Positions 17,413 to 25,450 of a stretch of 64,000 nt of DNA are shown one piece after another. Made by a program: the position numbers and the translations under genes. Under the pieces are notes generated by a model. The model was not told the origin of the DNA, made no database searches, and was given only the letters and a program-made list of their open reading frames with translations. Origin of the DNA: Halorubrum salipaludis (GTDB lineage: Archaea; Halobacteriota; Halobacteria; Halobacteriales; Haloferacaceae). Location: the NCBI RefSeq assembly GCF_002286985.1, contig NZ_NSKC01000002.1:1-64000 (forward strand), written 5' to 3'. The number at the start of each line of letters is the position of its first letter. Positions within the stretch are counted from its first letter, which is position 1.

Positions 17413-19560
17413 TCAGCGCTCGGTCTCCCGGACGACCGCCACGTCGTCGACGCGGATCCGCTCGGCCCCCTCGCCGTCGACGACCACGCAGGGCTCGTCG
17501 GTCACGAGGTTCCGCTTCCCGTGGTCGGCGCCGACCGCGACGCTCGCCGGCTCGGGCGCGAAGTTGAGGACGACGACCAGCGACTCCTCGCCGTCGCTCC
17601 GGCGGAACGCCACCACGTCGTCGGGGTGGACGTCGCCGCTGGCGACGATCGGCCGCTCCGCGAGGTCGCCGCTGGCGACGTGGTATCCGATCCGGTCGAG
17701 GTCGCCGTCGGGGCCGAGCGCGGGGTGCTCGTCGCGGACCGCGAGCAGCCGCTCGTAGCGCTCGCGGACGCCCTCGCGGGCGTGCTCCCACGCGATCGCG
17801 TCGCGCCGGCCGCGCTGGCCGATCTCCTGGCCCGCGTAGATCATCGGGACGCCCGGCAGGGTGACGATCGCCGCGCCCGCCGCGGCCGCGGCGGCGTCCC
17901 CGCACTCGACGCGGTAGCGCGTCTCGTCGTGGTTCTCGATGTACTGGAGGAACTCGGCGTGGTCCGGGAAGCCGATCTCCGCGCGCTGGTCGATCGCGTC
18001 CAGCACCGACGCGGCGGGGTCGACGCCCCGCCCGATCTGGCGGAGCTGGAAGTACAGCGTCGCGTCGAAGTGCACGTCGAACATCCCCTCGTGGAAGCCG
18101 GGGATGTACGGGATCGTCTCGTCCATCAGCAGGAACTCCCGGTCGATGTCCTTCACCCGGTCGCGGAGCTCCCGCCAGAAGGAGTCGGGGACCGCCCACG
18201 CCATGTCGCAGCGGAACCCGTCGACGAGCGGCGCCCACTCGTCGACCACGTCGAGGAGGAACCGCCGCACGTCGAGGCTCGCGTGGTTCAGGTTCGCGAT
18301 CAGCTCCCAGTCGAAGTACGTGCCCGGCTCGCCCGACTCCTGCCACTCGTAGCGGTCGCGGTACGGGGAGTTCGGGTTCTCGTAGGCGTCCTCGAACCAC
18401 TCGTGGTCGCGCGCGGTGTGGTTCGCGACGAAGTCGAACAGCACGCGCAGGCCGTGGTCGTGGGCGGTCTCGACCAGCGCCTCGTAGTCGTCGCGGTCGC
18501 CGAGGTCCTCGGCCACGTCGAAGAAGTCGGTGATGTTGTAGCCGTGCGGCTTCCCGTCGTGCTGGAGGACCGGCGTGAGCCACAGGGTGTCGACGCCGAG
18601 GTCGGCGATCGCCGGGATCCGCTCCGCGATCGCGTCGAACGTCTCTCCCCGCTCGCCGTCTCCATCGCCTCCGTCCCCGCCGCCCTCGCCGCCCCCGCCG
18701 CTTCCGTCGGCGAACGTCCGCACGTACACCTCGTAGACGGACGCGTCGCGGGTCCACGCCGGCGGGTCGTTGAGCCGAACCGTCTCGAAGTCGGGCGCGT
18801 CCGGACCGCCGATCCGCCCGGCCCCCTCGCTTCCCCGGACCGTCCCGGCGTCGCGCCGCTTGACCGCGACCGCGTCGGCGACGCTGACGCGCGGCTCCCG
18901 TCCGGGCTCCGCGGCGACGGCGACCCCGTGGACGCGCAGGCGGTCCGCGACCGCGGCCGCGGGCACCCGGAGCTCCCGTCCGTCGTCGCTCGTCTCCAGG
19001 GCGTCCCGCGGGTTGGTCCGCCCCTCCGCGACCGCGCTCTCCACGTCGCGGTCGTCGACGACGAACGTCACCCGCAGGTCCTCCGGGGCGAGCGAGGAGC
19101 GGGGGTTCGGCGTCGGCGTCGCGCGGACGACGATCTCGGGGGCGCCGTCGTCGGGCGCGCCGCCGTCTCCGCCGTCATCCACGGTCGCGTCCAGTCGCAC
19201 GCGCGGCCGTCCCACTCCCTCGTGACCGTGCGACTCCGCGTAGCCGACCGGGGCGTCGCCGGCGGTTCGGTCGCGGATCGCCGTCCCGCTTCCGCCCGCC
19301 ACGTCGACGCCCTCGTAGCTCGACGGGAACGCGCGGATCGTCAGCAGGTGGTCGCCGTCCGGCGCGTCGAGGCCGATCCGGTAGCGCCCGGGGACGTCGG
19401 GAGTGAACTCGGTCACCGGGTCGGGGCCGACCGTCGCCTCGCTGTCCGGGGGCGCGTCGACGACGCGCCACGCGTAGGACGCGCTCGGGTCCGGATCGCG
19501 CGGTGCGAGCTCCGTGGTCTCGCCGGTCGCGAGGAATCGCGGGGGTCCGGGATGGTGCAT
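17413..19560 (-). CDS. Alpha-amylase family glycosyl hydrolase (GH13)
   Basis: This is a 715-aa protein. Residues 1 to about 275 form beta-rich regions that may bind glucan or set domain spacing. The GH13 barrel starts near RDASVYEVYVRTFADG. Catalytic residues are visible in DGFRCDMAW (nucleophile Asp near 449), LLMDETIPY (acid/base Glu near 480) and ENHDETR (transition-state Asp near 545), with VANHTARDHEWF upstream. No signal peptide is seen, so it probably acts inside the cell on storage glucan or imported dextrins. A Gly/Asp linker precedes the barrel. It is divergent from the double glucoamylase across 166 bp. Confidence 0.92.
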   Translation of the reverse strand: MHHPGPPRFLATGETTELAPRDPDPSASYAWRVVDAPPDSEATVGPDPVTEFTPDVPGRYRIGLDAPDGDHLLTIRAFPSSYEGVDVAGGSGTAIRDRTAGDAPVGYAESHGHEGVGRPRVRLDATVDDGGDGGAPDDGAPEIVVRATPTPNPRSSLAPEDLRVTFVVDDRDVESAVAEGRTNPRDALETSDDGRELRVPAAAVADRLRVHGVAVAAEPGREPRVSVADAVAVKRRDAGTVRGSEGAGRIGGPDAPDFETVRLNDPPAWTRDASVYEVYVRTFADGSGGGGEGGGDGGDGDGERGETFDAIAERIPAIADLGVDTLWLTPVLQHDGKPHGYNITDFFDVAEDLGDRDDYEALVETAHDHGLRVLFDFVANHTARDHEWFEDAYENPNSPYRDRYEWQESGEPGTYFDWELIANLNHASLDVRRFLLDVVDEWAPLVDGFRCDMAWAVPDSFWRELRDRVKDIDREFLLMDETIPYIPGFHEGMFDVHFDATLYFQLRQIGRGVDPAASVLDAIDQRAEIGFPDHAEFLQYIENHDETRYRVECGDAAAAAAGAAIVTLPGVPMIYAGQEIGQRGRRDAIAWEHAREGVRERYERLLAVRDEHPALGPDGDLDRIGYHVASGDLAERPIVASGDVHPDDVVAFRRSDGEESLVVVLNFAPEPASVAVGADHGKRNLVTDEPCVVVDGEGAERIRVDDVAVVRETER

Positions 19561-19640
19561 GTCACCCCCATCGGCGCCCGGGGTCTTCGGTGTTGCTCCT
19601 GCGCGGGTCGCCGTCGACCGGGCGTCCCCAGGGCCGGATC

Positions 19641-19684
19641 GCGTCGCGCCCCGCAGACGGCAAGCGTCGCGCCCCGCAGACGGC
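19641..19684. promoter_or_regulatory. Direct repeat pair in divergent glucan promoter
   Basis: A 21-bp sequence beginning GCGTCGCGCCCCGCAG occurs twice, at 19641-19661 and 19664-19684. The 23-bp spacing puts both copies on nearly the same face of the helix. It lies in the 166-bp gap between the divergent amylase and glucoamylase genes and ends about 42 bp before the glucoamylase ATG. It is a candidate operator for coordinate control. No clear TATA box is visible in this gap. Confidence 0.45.
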
Positions 19685-19726
19685 CTCGTTCGTCAAGGCT
19701 TTCACGCCGGGAATCGCAGGGAACCC

Positions 19727-22700
19727 ATGCGACTGCGAACCGCTCTCACAGAACACGAACGTCGGCGCGGCGAGCGCTACCCGGCGGAGCGACCCACCAC
19801 CGCCGGCGCGTTCACGGGCGACGACGGACGGCTCGTCCACGTCGGACCGGACGGCACCGTCCACGACTGTTCGTACTCCCTGTCCGGGGTCGGCGGCGCC
19901 GACCGGCTCCGCATGGGGATCACGGCCGGACGGGGCGTCCGCTGGTTCGACGACCTCACCACGACCCGACAGCACTACGACGGCGACACGCCCCTCGTCG
20001 AGACCGAGTACGACGCCGGGCGCTACACCATCCACCAGTTCGACCTGGTGGTGAGCGACACCCACCTCACGCACGTCGAGCTGCGCGGCGCCCCGCCGGC
20101 CGGCGCGGAGCTTGTCGCCGCCTGCGCGTTCTCACCCGACATGGTCGAGGGGCGCGTCGGCAACCTCGTCCACGAGGAGGCCGGCCCCGAGGCCGGCAGC
20201 GTCGTCGAGGTGTACCACCGCACGGAACATGACTTCCTCACCGCCTCCACGGGGCTGTCGGCCGCGCACGGCCAGCGGCTCCGCACGGTCCCGGAGCTGC
20301 TCGGCGAGAACGGCGAGGGGTTCCCGCACCGCGGCGAGATCGACCAGCGCGAGGACTCCCGGCTCACCCCCGACGTGGTCGTCCGCGCGCCCTTCGAGCG
20401 CGACGGGCGGACCGAGCGCGTCACGCTCGCGAGCCGCGCCGTCCTCGACAGGCGCGAGACCCGCGAGACGGTCGACGACGCCAAGGACGCGATCACGGAC
20501 GGCCCCGACCGTCAGCGCCGCATCGACGAGCTGTCGCGGGTCGCGACCGCCTACCCCGACGCCGACGACCTCCGCGAGGCCGCCGAGGGCCGCGGGCCGG
20601 TCGTGCCCGCCGACGCGCCGCGCCGGTCGGTGCTCGCGAGCGACCTCCGCGCGCTCGACCTGCTCACCGCCGAGTCCGGCGCGCGGATCGCCGCCCCCGA
20701 GTTCGACGCCTTCTACTCCACCTCCGGCGGCTACGGCTACACGTGGTTCCGCGACGAGGCGGAGACCTCGCTGGCCCTGCTCGGCGCGAGCGACGAGCTC
20801 GGTCTCGACGCCGACGAGGAGCTGCTCGCGAGCGCCTCCTTCTTCTGCCGCACGCAGGACGCCGACGGCTCGTGGCCTCACCGGGTGTGGGCCGACTCCG
20901 GCAAGGTCGCCCCCGGCTGGGCGAACGCCCGGATCGAGGGGGCGAACGGCACCCCCGGGCCGAACGACCAGCTCGACCAGCCCGCGTCGGTCGTCGCCTT
21001 CCTCGCCCGGCTCCGCCGGACCGCGGACCTCCCCCCGGAGTGGCGCGACCGCGTCGACGACACGATCGCGGACGCGCTCGATTTCCTCCGGGAGACGACC
21101 GAGGACGACGGGCTCCCGCGGCGGTGCCAGAACTGCTGGGAGAACGCGCTCGGGCGCTTCACCCACACCGGCGCGACGTACCTCCGCGCGTTCGCCGCCG
21201 CGGCGCGCGCGCCCCTCCCCGACGACGTGCGGGCCGACGCGGCCGCGGCCGCCGCCGCCGCGCTCGCGGGCTTACACGAGCGCTGGAACCCGGACACGGA
21301 GCGGTTCCCGCAGCGCGCGAGCGCGGAGGACCGCGACGACCGCCCCGACGCCAGCACCTTCGCGCTCGCGGGCGCGGCGTCCGAGTACGCGGCGCTCCGC
21401 GAGGAGCGCGCGGGGGAAACTGACGGAGGTGCCGCCACCGCCGCGGCCGATGTCGACTTCGACGCCTTTCTCGACCGCGTGACGACGCACGTGTTGACGA
21501 CGATCGGCGAGCTCCGCCGCGAGACGGCGGACGTGGAGGGGCTCGTCAGGTTCACGGGCGACGACTGGCGCACCGCGGAGCAGGGCGGCGCGAAGGTGTG
21601 GTCGATCGCGACGCTGTGGGGATCGACCGCCGCCGCCGAGCTGGGCGGGCTGGTCCGGGAACGGGGCGGGGACGCCGGCGATCTGTTCGGCGCCGCCCGG
21701 GACCTCTACGCGCTGTGCGAGCCCGACGGGCCGTTCGTCAACGACGCCGGGCTCATCGCCGAGCAGGCGTTCGACGACGGCGACCTCGACGGCGCGACCC
21801 CGATCGCGTGGTCGCACGCCCTCCGGATCGACGCGACTGTGACGCTCGCCCGACACGGGGCGCTCCCGGTCCCCCACGACGAGCCGCGGGGGCCGGGCGA
21901 GGCGCCCCACTGGACGACCGGTCGGAAGTTCGGCGTCGGCACCCCGGCCGACCACGAGGCCGACGACCCGGTCCCGGTCTGGTTCACGCTGACGGAGGGC
22001 GCGCTCACCGAGGCGCGGTTCCCCCGGATCGACGTGATGAACGTCCGGACGTTCGACTTCCTCGTCGCCGACCCGGAGACGGGGTACACGGTCCGGACCT
22101 TCGACGAGACGAGCCACGTGACGGCGACGGAGACGGTCGAGCGGACCACGGAGCCGACCGCGGACGACGCCCTCGCGTACCGCCAGACGATCCGGGAGAC
22201 CGGCGACGGCCACGGCCACACCTGGACGCTCACCGTCGAGTACGCGGTCGACACCGACGGCGACGCGATCCTCGCGGACGTGTCGTTCGAGGGGAGCCGC
22301 GAGTACGACGTGTACGCCGTGGTCGACACCACGGTCACGAACGTCGGGACGAACGACCGCGGCGACCGCGTCGGCGGCGCCGACGGGTACCACCTGCTCG
22401 CGCGCAACGACGACGCCGAGCGCGGTCCGGGGAAGCTCGTCGACGACGGCGGCGACCCCTTCGAGGTCGCCCTCGCGCTCGACAGCGCCGGCGGCTTCGA
22501 GTGGGCGAGCGCGCTCGCGGCTGGCGGCGACGCCGCCGACGCGCTGTTCGCGGACGGCGACCGCGGCGAGGGGAGCGAGACCGCGGCCGGCAACGTGGTG
22601 CTCACCGGGCTGGTCGGCAGCGGCACCGAGGTCTCAGACGCGGTCGCGCTCGGGTTTGCCGAGAACGCCGACACTGCCGCCGCGCTCGGCGAGGCGCGCG

Positions 22701-24448
22701 GTGCCGTCTCCCGCGGGTTCCCGGCGGTCTCCGAGTCGTACGTCGAAACGTGGCGCGAGTGGCTCGCGGACCGGGAGTTCCCCGACTCCGTAATCGGCGA
22801 CGCAGAGTTAGCGACCCAGTACCGGTTCGCGCTGATGACGCTCGCGGCGGTCGAGGACAAGCGGCACGACGGCGCCGGGATCGCCAGCCCGTCGGTGCCG
22901 TGGGGCGAGACCGAGTACGCCGCGGAGGACAGGGGGTACGGCTACAACTTCGTCTGGTCGCGGGACCTCTATCAGGTGTTCACCGCGCTGATCGAGGTTG
23001 GCGAGATCGAGCGCGGCGCGAACGCGCTCGCGTACCTCTACAACACCCAGCAGGACGACGACGGGTTCCTCCCGCAGAACACCTACATCGACGGGCGCAC
23101 GCGGTGGGGCGGCGAGCAGATGGACAACATCGCCTTCCCGTCGGTGATGGCGTGGCAGCTGTACGAACACGGGACCGCGCCCGCCGACGCCGACTACACC
23201 TACGACCAGGTTCGCCGCTCGCTCGGCTACATCGCCGCTAACGGCCCGGAGACGGCCCAAGAGCGCTGGGAGGAGGAGGCCGGCTTCTCGCCGTCGAGCA
23301 TCGCCGCCGAGATCGCGGGGCTGGTCTGCGGCGCCGCGCTCGCGGTCGCCGAGGCCGATCGGATCGAGGCCGACCGAGTCGAGACCGGCGGTGCCACCGC
23401 CGGGGAGTCCCCCGACTCGCTCCGCGCCGACGCCCTCGCGTGGCTCGCGCTCGCGGATGACTGGGCGGCCCGCGTCGAGGAGTGGTGCGCGACCGCGACG
23501 GGCACCGAGCGGCACGGCGAGACGCCCTACTACGTGCGGATCACGGCCGACGGCGACCCGGAGATCGGTCGCCCGCGAACGATTGCCAACGACGGCCCCA
23601 CCTACGACGAGCGGGAGATCGTCGACGGCGGCTTCCTCGAACTGGTCCGGCTCGGCGTGAAGCCCGCCGACGACCAAGTGGTCCGCAACTCCGTCTCCGT
23701 GGTCGACGACTCGATCCGCGTCGACACCCCGTACGGCCCCGCGTGGTACCGGTACGTCGGCGACGCGTACGGCGAGCTCGCGCGCGGCGACCCCGGAGCG
23801 CCGTGGGCCGGGACCGGAGACGGTCGCGGGCGCCTGTGGCCGATCTTCACCGGCGAGCGCGGCGAGTACGAGCTCCGCGCCCGCGCCGACGGCCCCGACG
23901 GCTTCGGCGGCACCGACGAGGACGCCCTCGAACCCGACGCCCTTCTGGAGACGATGGCCGGGTTCGGCAACTCCGGCCGCATGCTCCCCGAGCAGGTGTG
24001 GGACCGCGAACACCCGACCGACTACGGCTGGGAGTTCGGCGAGGGAACCGGGGGGGCCACCCCCCTCGCGTGGTCGATGGCCGGCTTCATCCGGCTCGCG
24101 CACGGCGTCGACGCCGGCGAACCCGTCGAGACGCCGACGGTCGTCCGCGACCGCTACGTTGAGCGCGCCCGGTCGGCGCCCCCGGAGCTGACGGCGACCG
24201 ACGACTACGTCGACGACGCCCTCGTCGTCGCCGGCGAGACCGACGCGGACACCGTCGCCGTGTACACGCCCGACGGCTCCGAGACCGCGACGCCGACGGA
24301 CGGCGAGTACGAGTTCCGCCTCGACCCGGCGCTCGACGCGAAGACGATCGTCGTCGCCGCCGCGAACACCGGTGAGGATGGCAATGATAACGCGGTCCTC
24401 GGCGAGTTCGCGGGCGCCGGCACCGCGGTCGAGCGGCTCCGGCTGTAG
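19727..24448 (+). CDS. Double-domain GH15 glucoamylase/glucodextranase fusion
   Basis: This 1573-aa protein holds two GH15 modules. Module 1 (residues 1 to about 720) has a beta-sandwich, then an alpha6/alpha6 barrel with WFRDEAETSLALL (near 339), CQNCWENALG (near 467) and LIAEQAFDDG plus TPIAWSHALRID (near 676). Module 2 (about 725-1573) starts with a glucodextranase-type beta-sandwich (GRKFGVGTPADHEADDPVPV). Its barrel has NFVWSRDLYQVF, FLPQNTYIDGR, FSPSSIAAEIAG and the base motif GRMLPEQVWD (near 1420), followed by a short C-terminal beta domain. No signal peptide is seen. It would release glucose from alpha-glucan ends intracellularly. A tandem GH15 pair in one chain is unusual. Confidence 0.9.
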   Translation: MRLRTALTEHERRRGERYPAERPTTAGAFTGDDGRLVHVGPDGTVHDCSYSLSGVGGADRLRMGITAGRGVRWFDDLTTTRQHYDGDTPLVETEYDAGRYTIHQFDLVVSDTHLTHVELRGAPPAGAELVAACAFSPDMVEGRVGNLVHEEAGPEAGSVVEVYHRTEHDFLTASTGLSAAHGQRLRTVPELLGENGEGFPHRGEIDQREDSRLTPDVVVRAPFERDGRTERVTLASRAVLDRRETRETVDDAKDAITDGPDRQRRIDELSRVATAYPDADDLREAAEGRGPVVPADAPRRSVLASDLRALDLLTAESGARIAAPEFDAFYSTSGGYGYTWFRDEAETSLALLGASDELGLDADEELLASASFFCRTQDADGSWPHRVWADSGKVAPGWANARIEGANGTPGPNDQLDQPASVVAFLARLRRTADLPPEWRDRVDDTIADALDFLRETTEDDGLPRRCQNCWENALGRFTHTGATYLRAFAAAARAPLPDDVRADAAAAAAAALAGLHERWNPDTERFPQRASAEDRDDRPDASTFALAGAASEYAALREERAGETDGGAATAAADVDFDAFLDRVTTHVLTTIGELRRETADVEGLVRFTGDDWRTAEQGGAKVWSIATLWGSTAAAELGGLVRERGGDAGDLFGAARDLYALCEPDGPFVNDAGLIAEQAFDDGDLDGATPIAWSHALRIDATVTLARHGALPVPHDEPRGPGEAPHWTTGRKFGVGTPADHEADDPVPVWFTLTEGALTEARFPRIDVMNVRTFDFLVADPETGYTVRTFDETSHVTATETVERTTEPTADDALAYRQTIRETGDGHGHTWTLTVEYAVDTDGDAILADVSFEGSREYDVYAVVDTTVTNVGTNDRGDRVGGADGYHLLARNDDAERGPGKLVDDGGDPFEVALALDSAGGFEWASALAAGGDAADALFADGDRGEGSETAAGNVVLTGLVGSGTEVSDAVALGFAENADTAAALGEARGAVSRGFPAVSESYVETWREWLADREFPDSVIGDAELATQYRFALMTLAAVEDKRHDGAGIASPSVPWGETEYAAEDRGYGYNFVWSRDLYQVFTALIEVGEIERGANALAYLYNTQQDDDGFLPQNTYIDGRTRWGGEQMDNIAFPSVMAWQLYEHGTAPADADYTYDQVRRSLGYIAANGPETAQERWEEEAGFSPSSIAAEIAGLVCGAALAVAEADRIEADRVETGGATAGESPDSLRADALAWLALADDWAARVEEWCATATGTERHGETPYYVRITADGDPEIGRPRTIANDGPTYDEREIVDGGFLELVRLGVKPADDQVVRNSVSVVDDSIRVDTPYGPAWYRYVGDAYGELARGDPGAPWAGTGDGRGRLWPIFTGERGEYELRARADGPDGFGGTDEDALEPDALLETMAGFGNSGRMLPEQVWDREHPTDYGWEFGEGTGGATPLAWSMAGFIRLAHGVDAGEPVETPTVVRDRYVERARSAPPELTATDDYVDDALVVAGETDADTVAVYTPDGSETATPTDGEYEFRLDPALDAKTIVVAAANTGEDGNDNAVLGEFAGAGTAVERLRL

Positions 24449-24536
24449 TTGAAGGCGGTTTTTAAGCCGACACCGTTGAACGCCCCCGATCCGCCGGGGT
24501 CACGTTCAACCCGGTGGTCGCTGAAGACACCTCCCT

Positions 24537-24985
24537 TGATCGACGGCGGGAGTGAGTTTTGTAGTTCGTCGGTGGCAAGGTAGTATTTAAATGGTCGTGA
24601 GCGACGGCGACGATCGCTTATAAATATGTGCGGTGGCGCGTGCCTGCGAGCGGCCGACAGGCCGCGAGGAGCACGCGCGAGGGAGTCGGCCGGCGCTTAT
24701 AAGCGCCGGGCGACGAGGCTGGGGAGGCGTGAGGCTGCGGTGCGGTCGCGGGGTGGGACTCAAAGGGGCAGCCGCGAGGCGGGCGCAGGCGACGTAAGCA
24801 CCGCAGCGAAGGAGCGACAGCGACTGAGCGAGGAGCACAGCGAGCGTGCGCCCGCCTCGCCGGCTGGGGCTTTGGAGGTGTTCACCACAGACACGTCGAT
24901 CACGTATAAACAGCCGCCAGCGACACCCCAATCTGACTTATAAACAACCGATCCGCCAATTTGCCATACTCACTCCCGCTGTCAA
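24537..24985 (+). repeat. Dispersed structured element, copy B (full)
   Basis: This is a complete copy between convergent genes. Both ends carry a GCGGGAGTGAGT motif in inverted orientation. Inside, in order: GATCGCTTATAAA; hairpin 1 (CGGCC/GGCCG); a perfect palindrome at 24690-24709 (CCGGCGCTTA/TAAGCGCCGG); GAGGCTGGGGAGGCGTGAGG; and CTCAAAGGGGCAG. A 13-bp stem pairs 24775-24787 with 24847-24859, its loop containing CGACGTAAGCACCG. Then come CTGGGGCTTTGGAGG and two TATA-like boxes. CTCAAAG pairs with CTTTGGAG outside a GGG/GGG internal loop. Short ORFs inside are artefacts. Confidence 0.85.
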
Positions 24986-24991
24986 TTGCGC

Positions 24992-25450
24992 TCAGCCGAG
25001 CGCGGCCACGTCGAGCTCGACGGTCTCTTCGTCTCCGTCACCCCCGCCGGCGTCGAGTTCGACGCTCTCGACCACCGACTCCCGAATCGTCTCGCGCCAC
25101 GACTCGACGGCCTCGGTGTGTCGCTCTCTGCGGGTCTCCAGGTCGGCGTCCGGGTTGTCCGCCATCGTCTCGTCCACCTCCGGGTACGGGGGGACGTCCG
25201 CGACGAGGTCGCGCGGGTCGACGTGGATCGGGGCGGGGTCGGCGTCGGTGCCGGTCCCGTCCTCGCCGTCCGCGTCGAGCGCGTGCAGCCGGGCGCGCAT
25301 CCGCCCCGAGAAGGGCGGCGTCACGCGGAGCGCGACCTCGCGATCGCTCCGGAGGGTCGCCTCCAGCGCGGTCGCCACGTCGTCGCGGTGGACCGCGATC
25401 GACCGGATCCGGCGCGGTCCGTCGGACGCGGCCGACCCCTCGTCAGTCAT
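24992..25450 (-). CDS. Acidic haloarchaeal hypothetical protein
   Basis: This 152-aa, highly acidic protein is translationally coupled to the MutS-like gene: its ATG at 25450 overlaps that gene's last 8 bp. The N-terminal half (RRIRSIAVHRDDVATALEAT, then VALRVTPPFSGRMRARLH) looks folded and beta-rich. The C-terminal third contains a helix rich in Glu/Arg and a Gly/Asp tail. I cannot name the family confidently. Coupling suggests it works with the MutS-like ATPase or is simply expressed at the same level. It converges on element B. Confidence 0.75.
   Translation of the reverse strand: MTDEGSAASDGPRRIRSIAVHRDDVATALEATLRSDREVALRVTPPFSGRMRARLHALDADGEDGTGTDADPAPIHVDPRDLVADVPPYPEVDETMADNPDADLETRRERHTEAVESWRETIRESVVESVELDAGGGDGDEETVELDVAALG

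Noticed and set aside
16128-20232. Long plus-strand frames across malQ and the GH13 gene
   Set aside because: They are shadows of the minus-strand enzymes, which carry all catalytic motifs.
24587-24943. Short proteins encoded in the dispersed elements
   Set aside because: Copies have no shared frame, and the conserved features are base-paired stems rather than codons. Similar database proteins are probably annotation artefacts.
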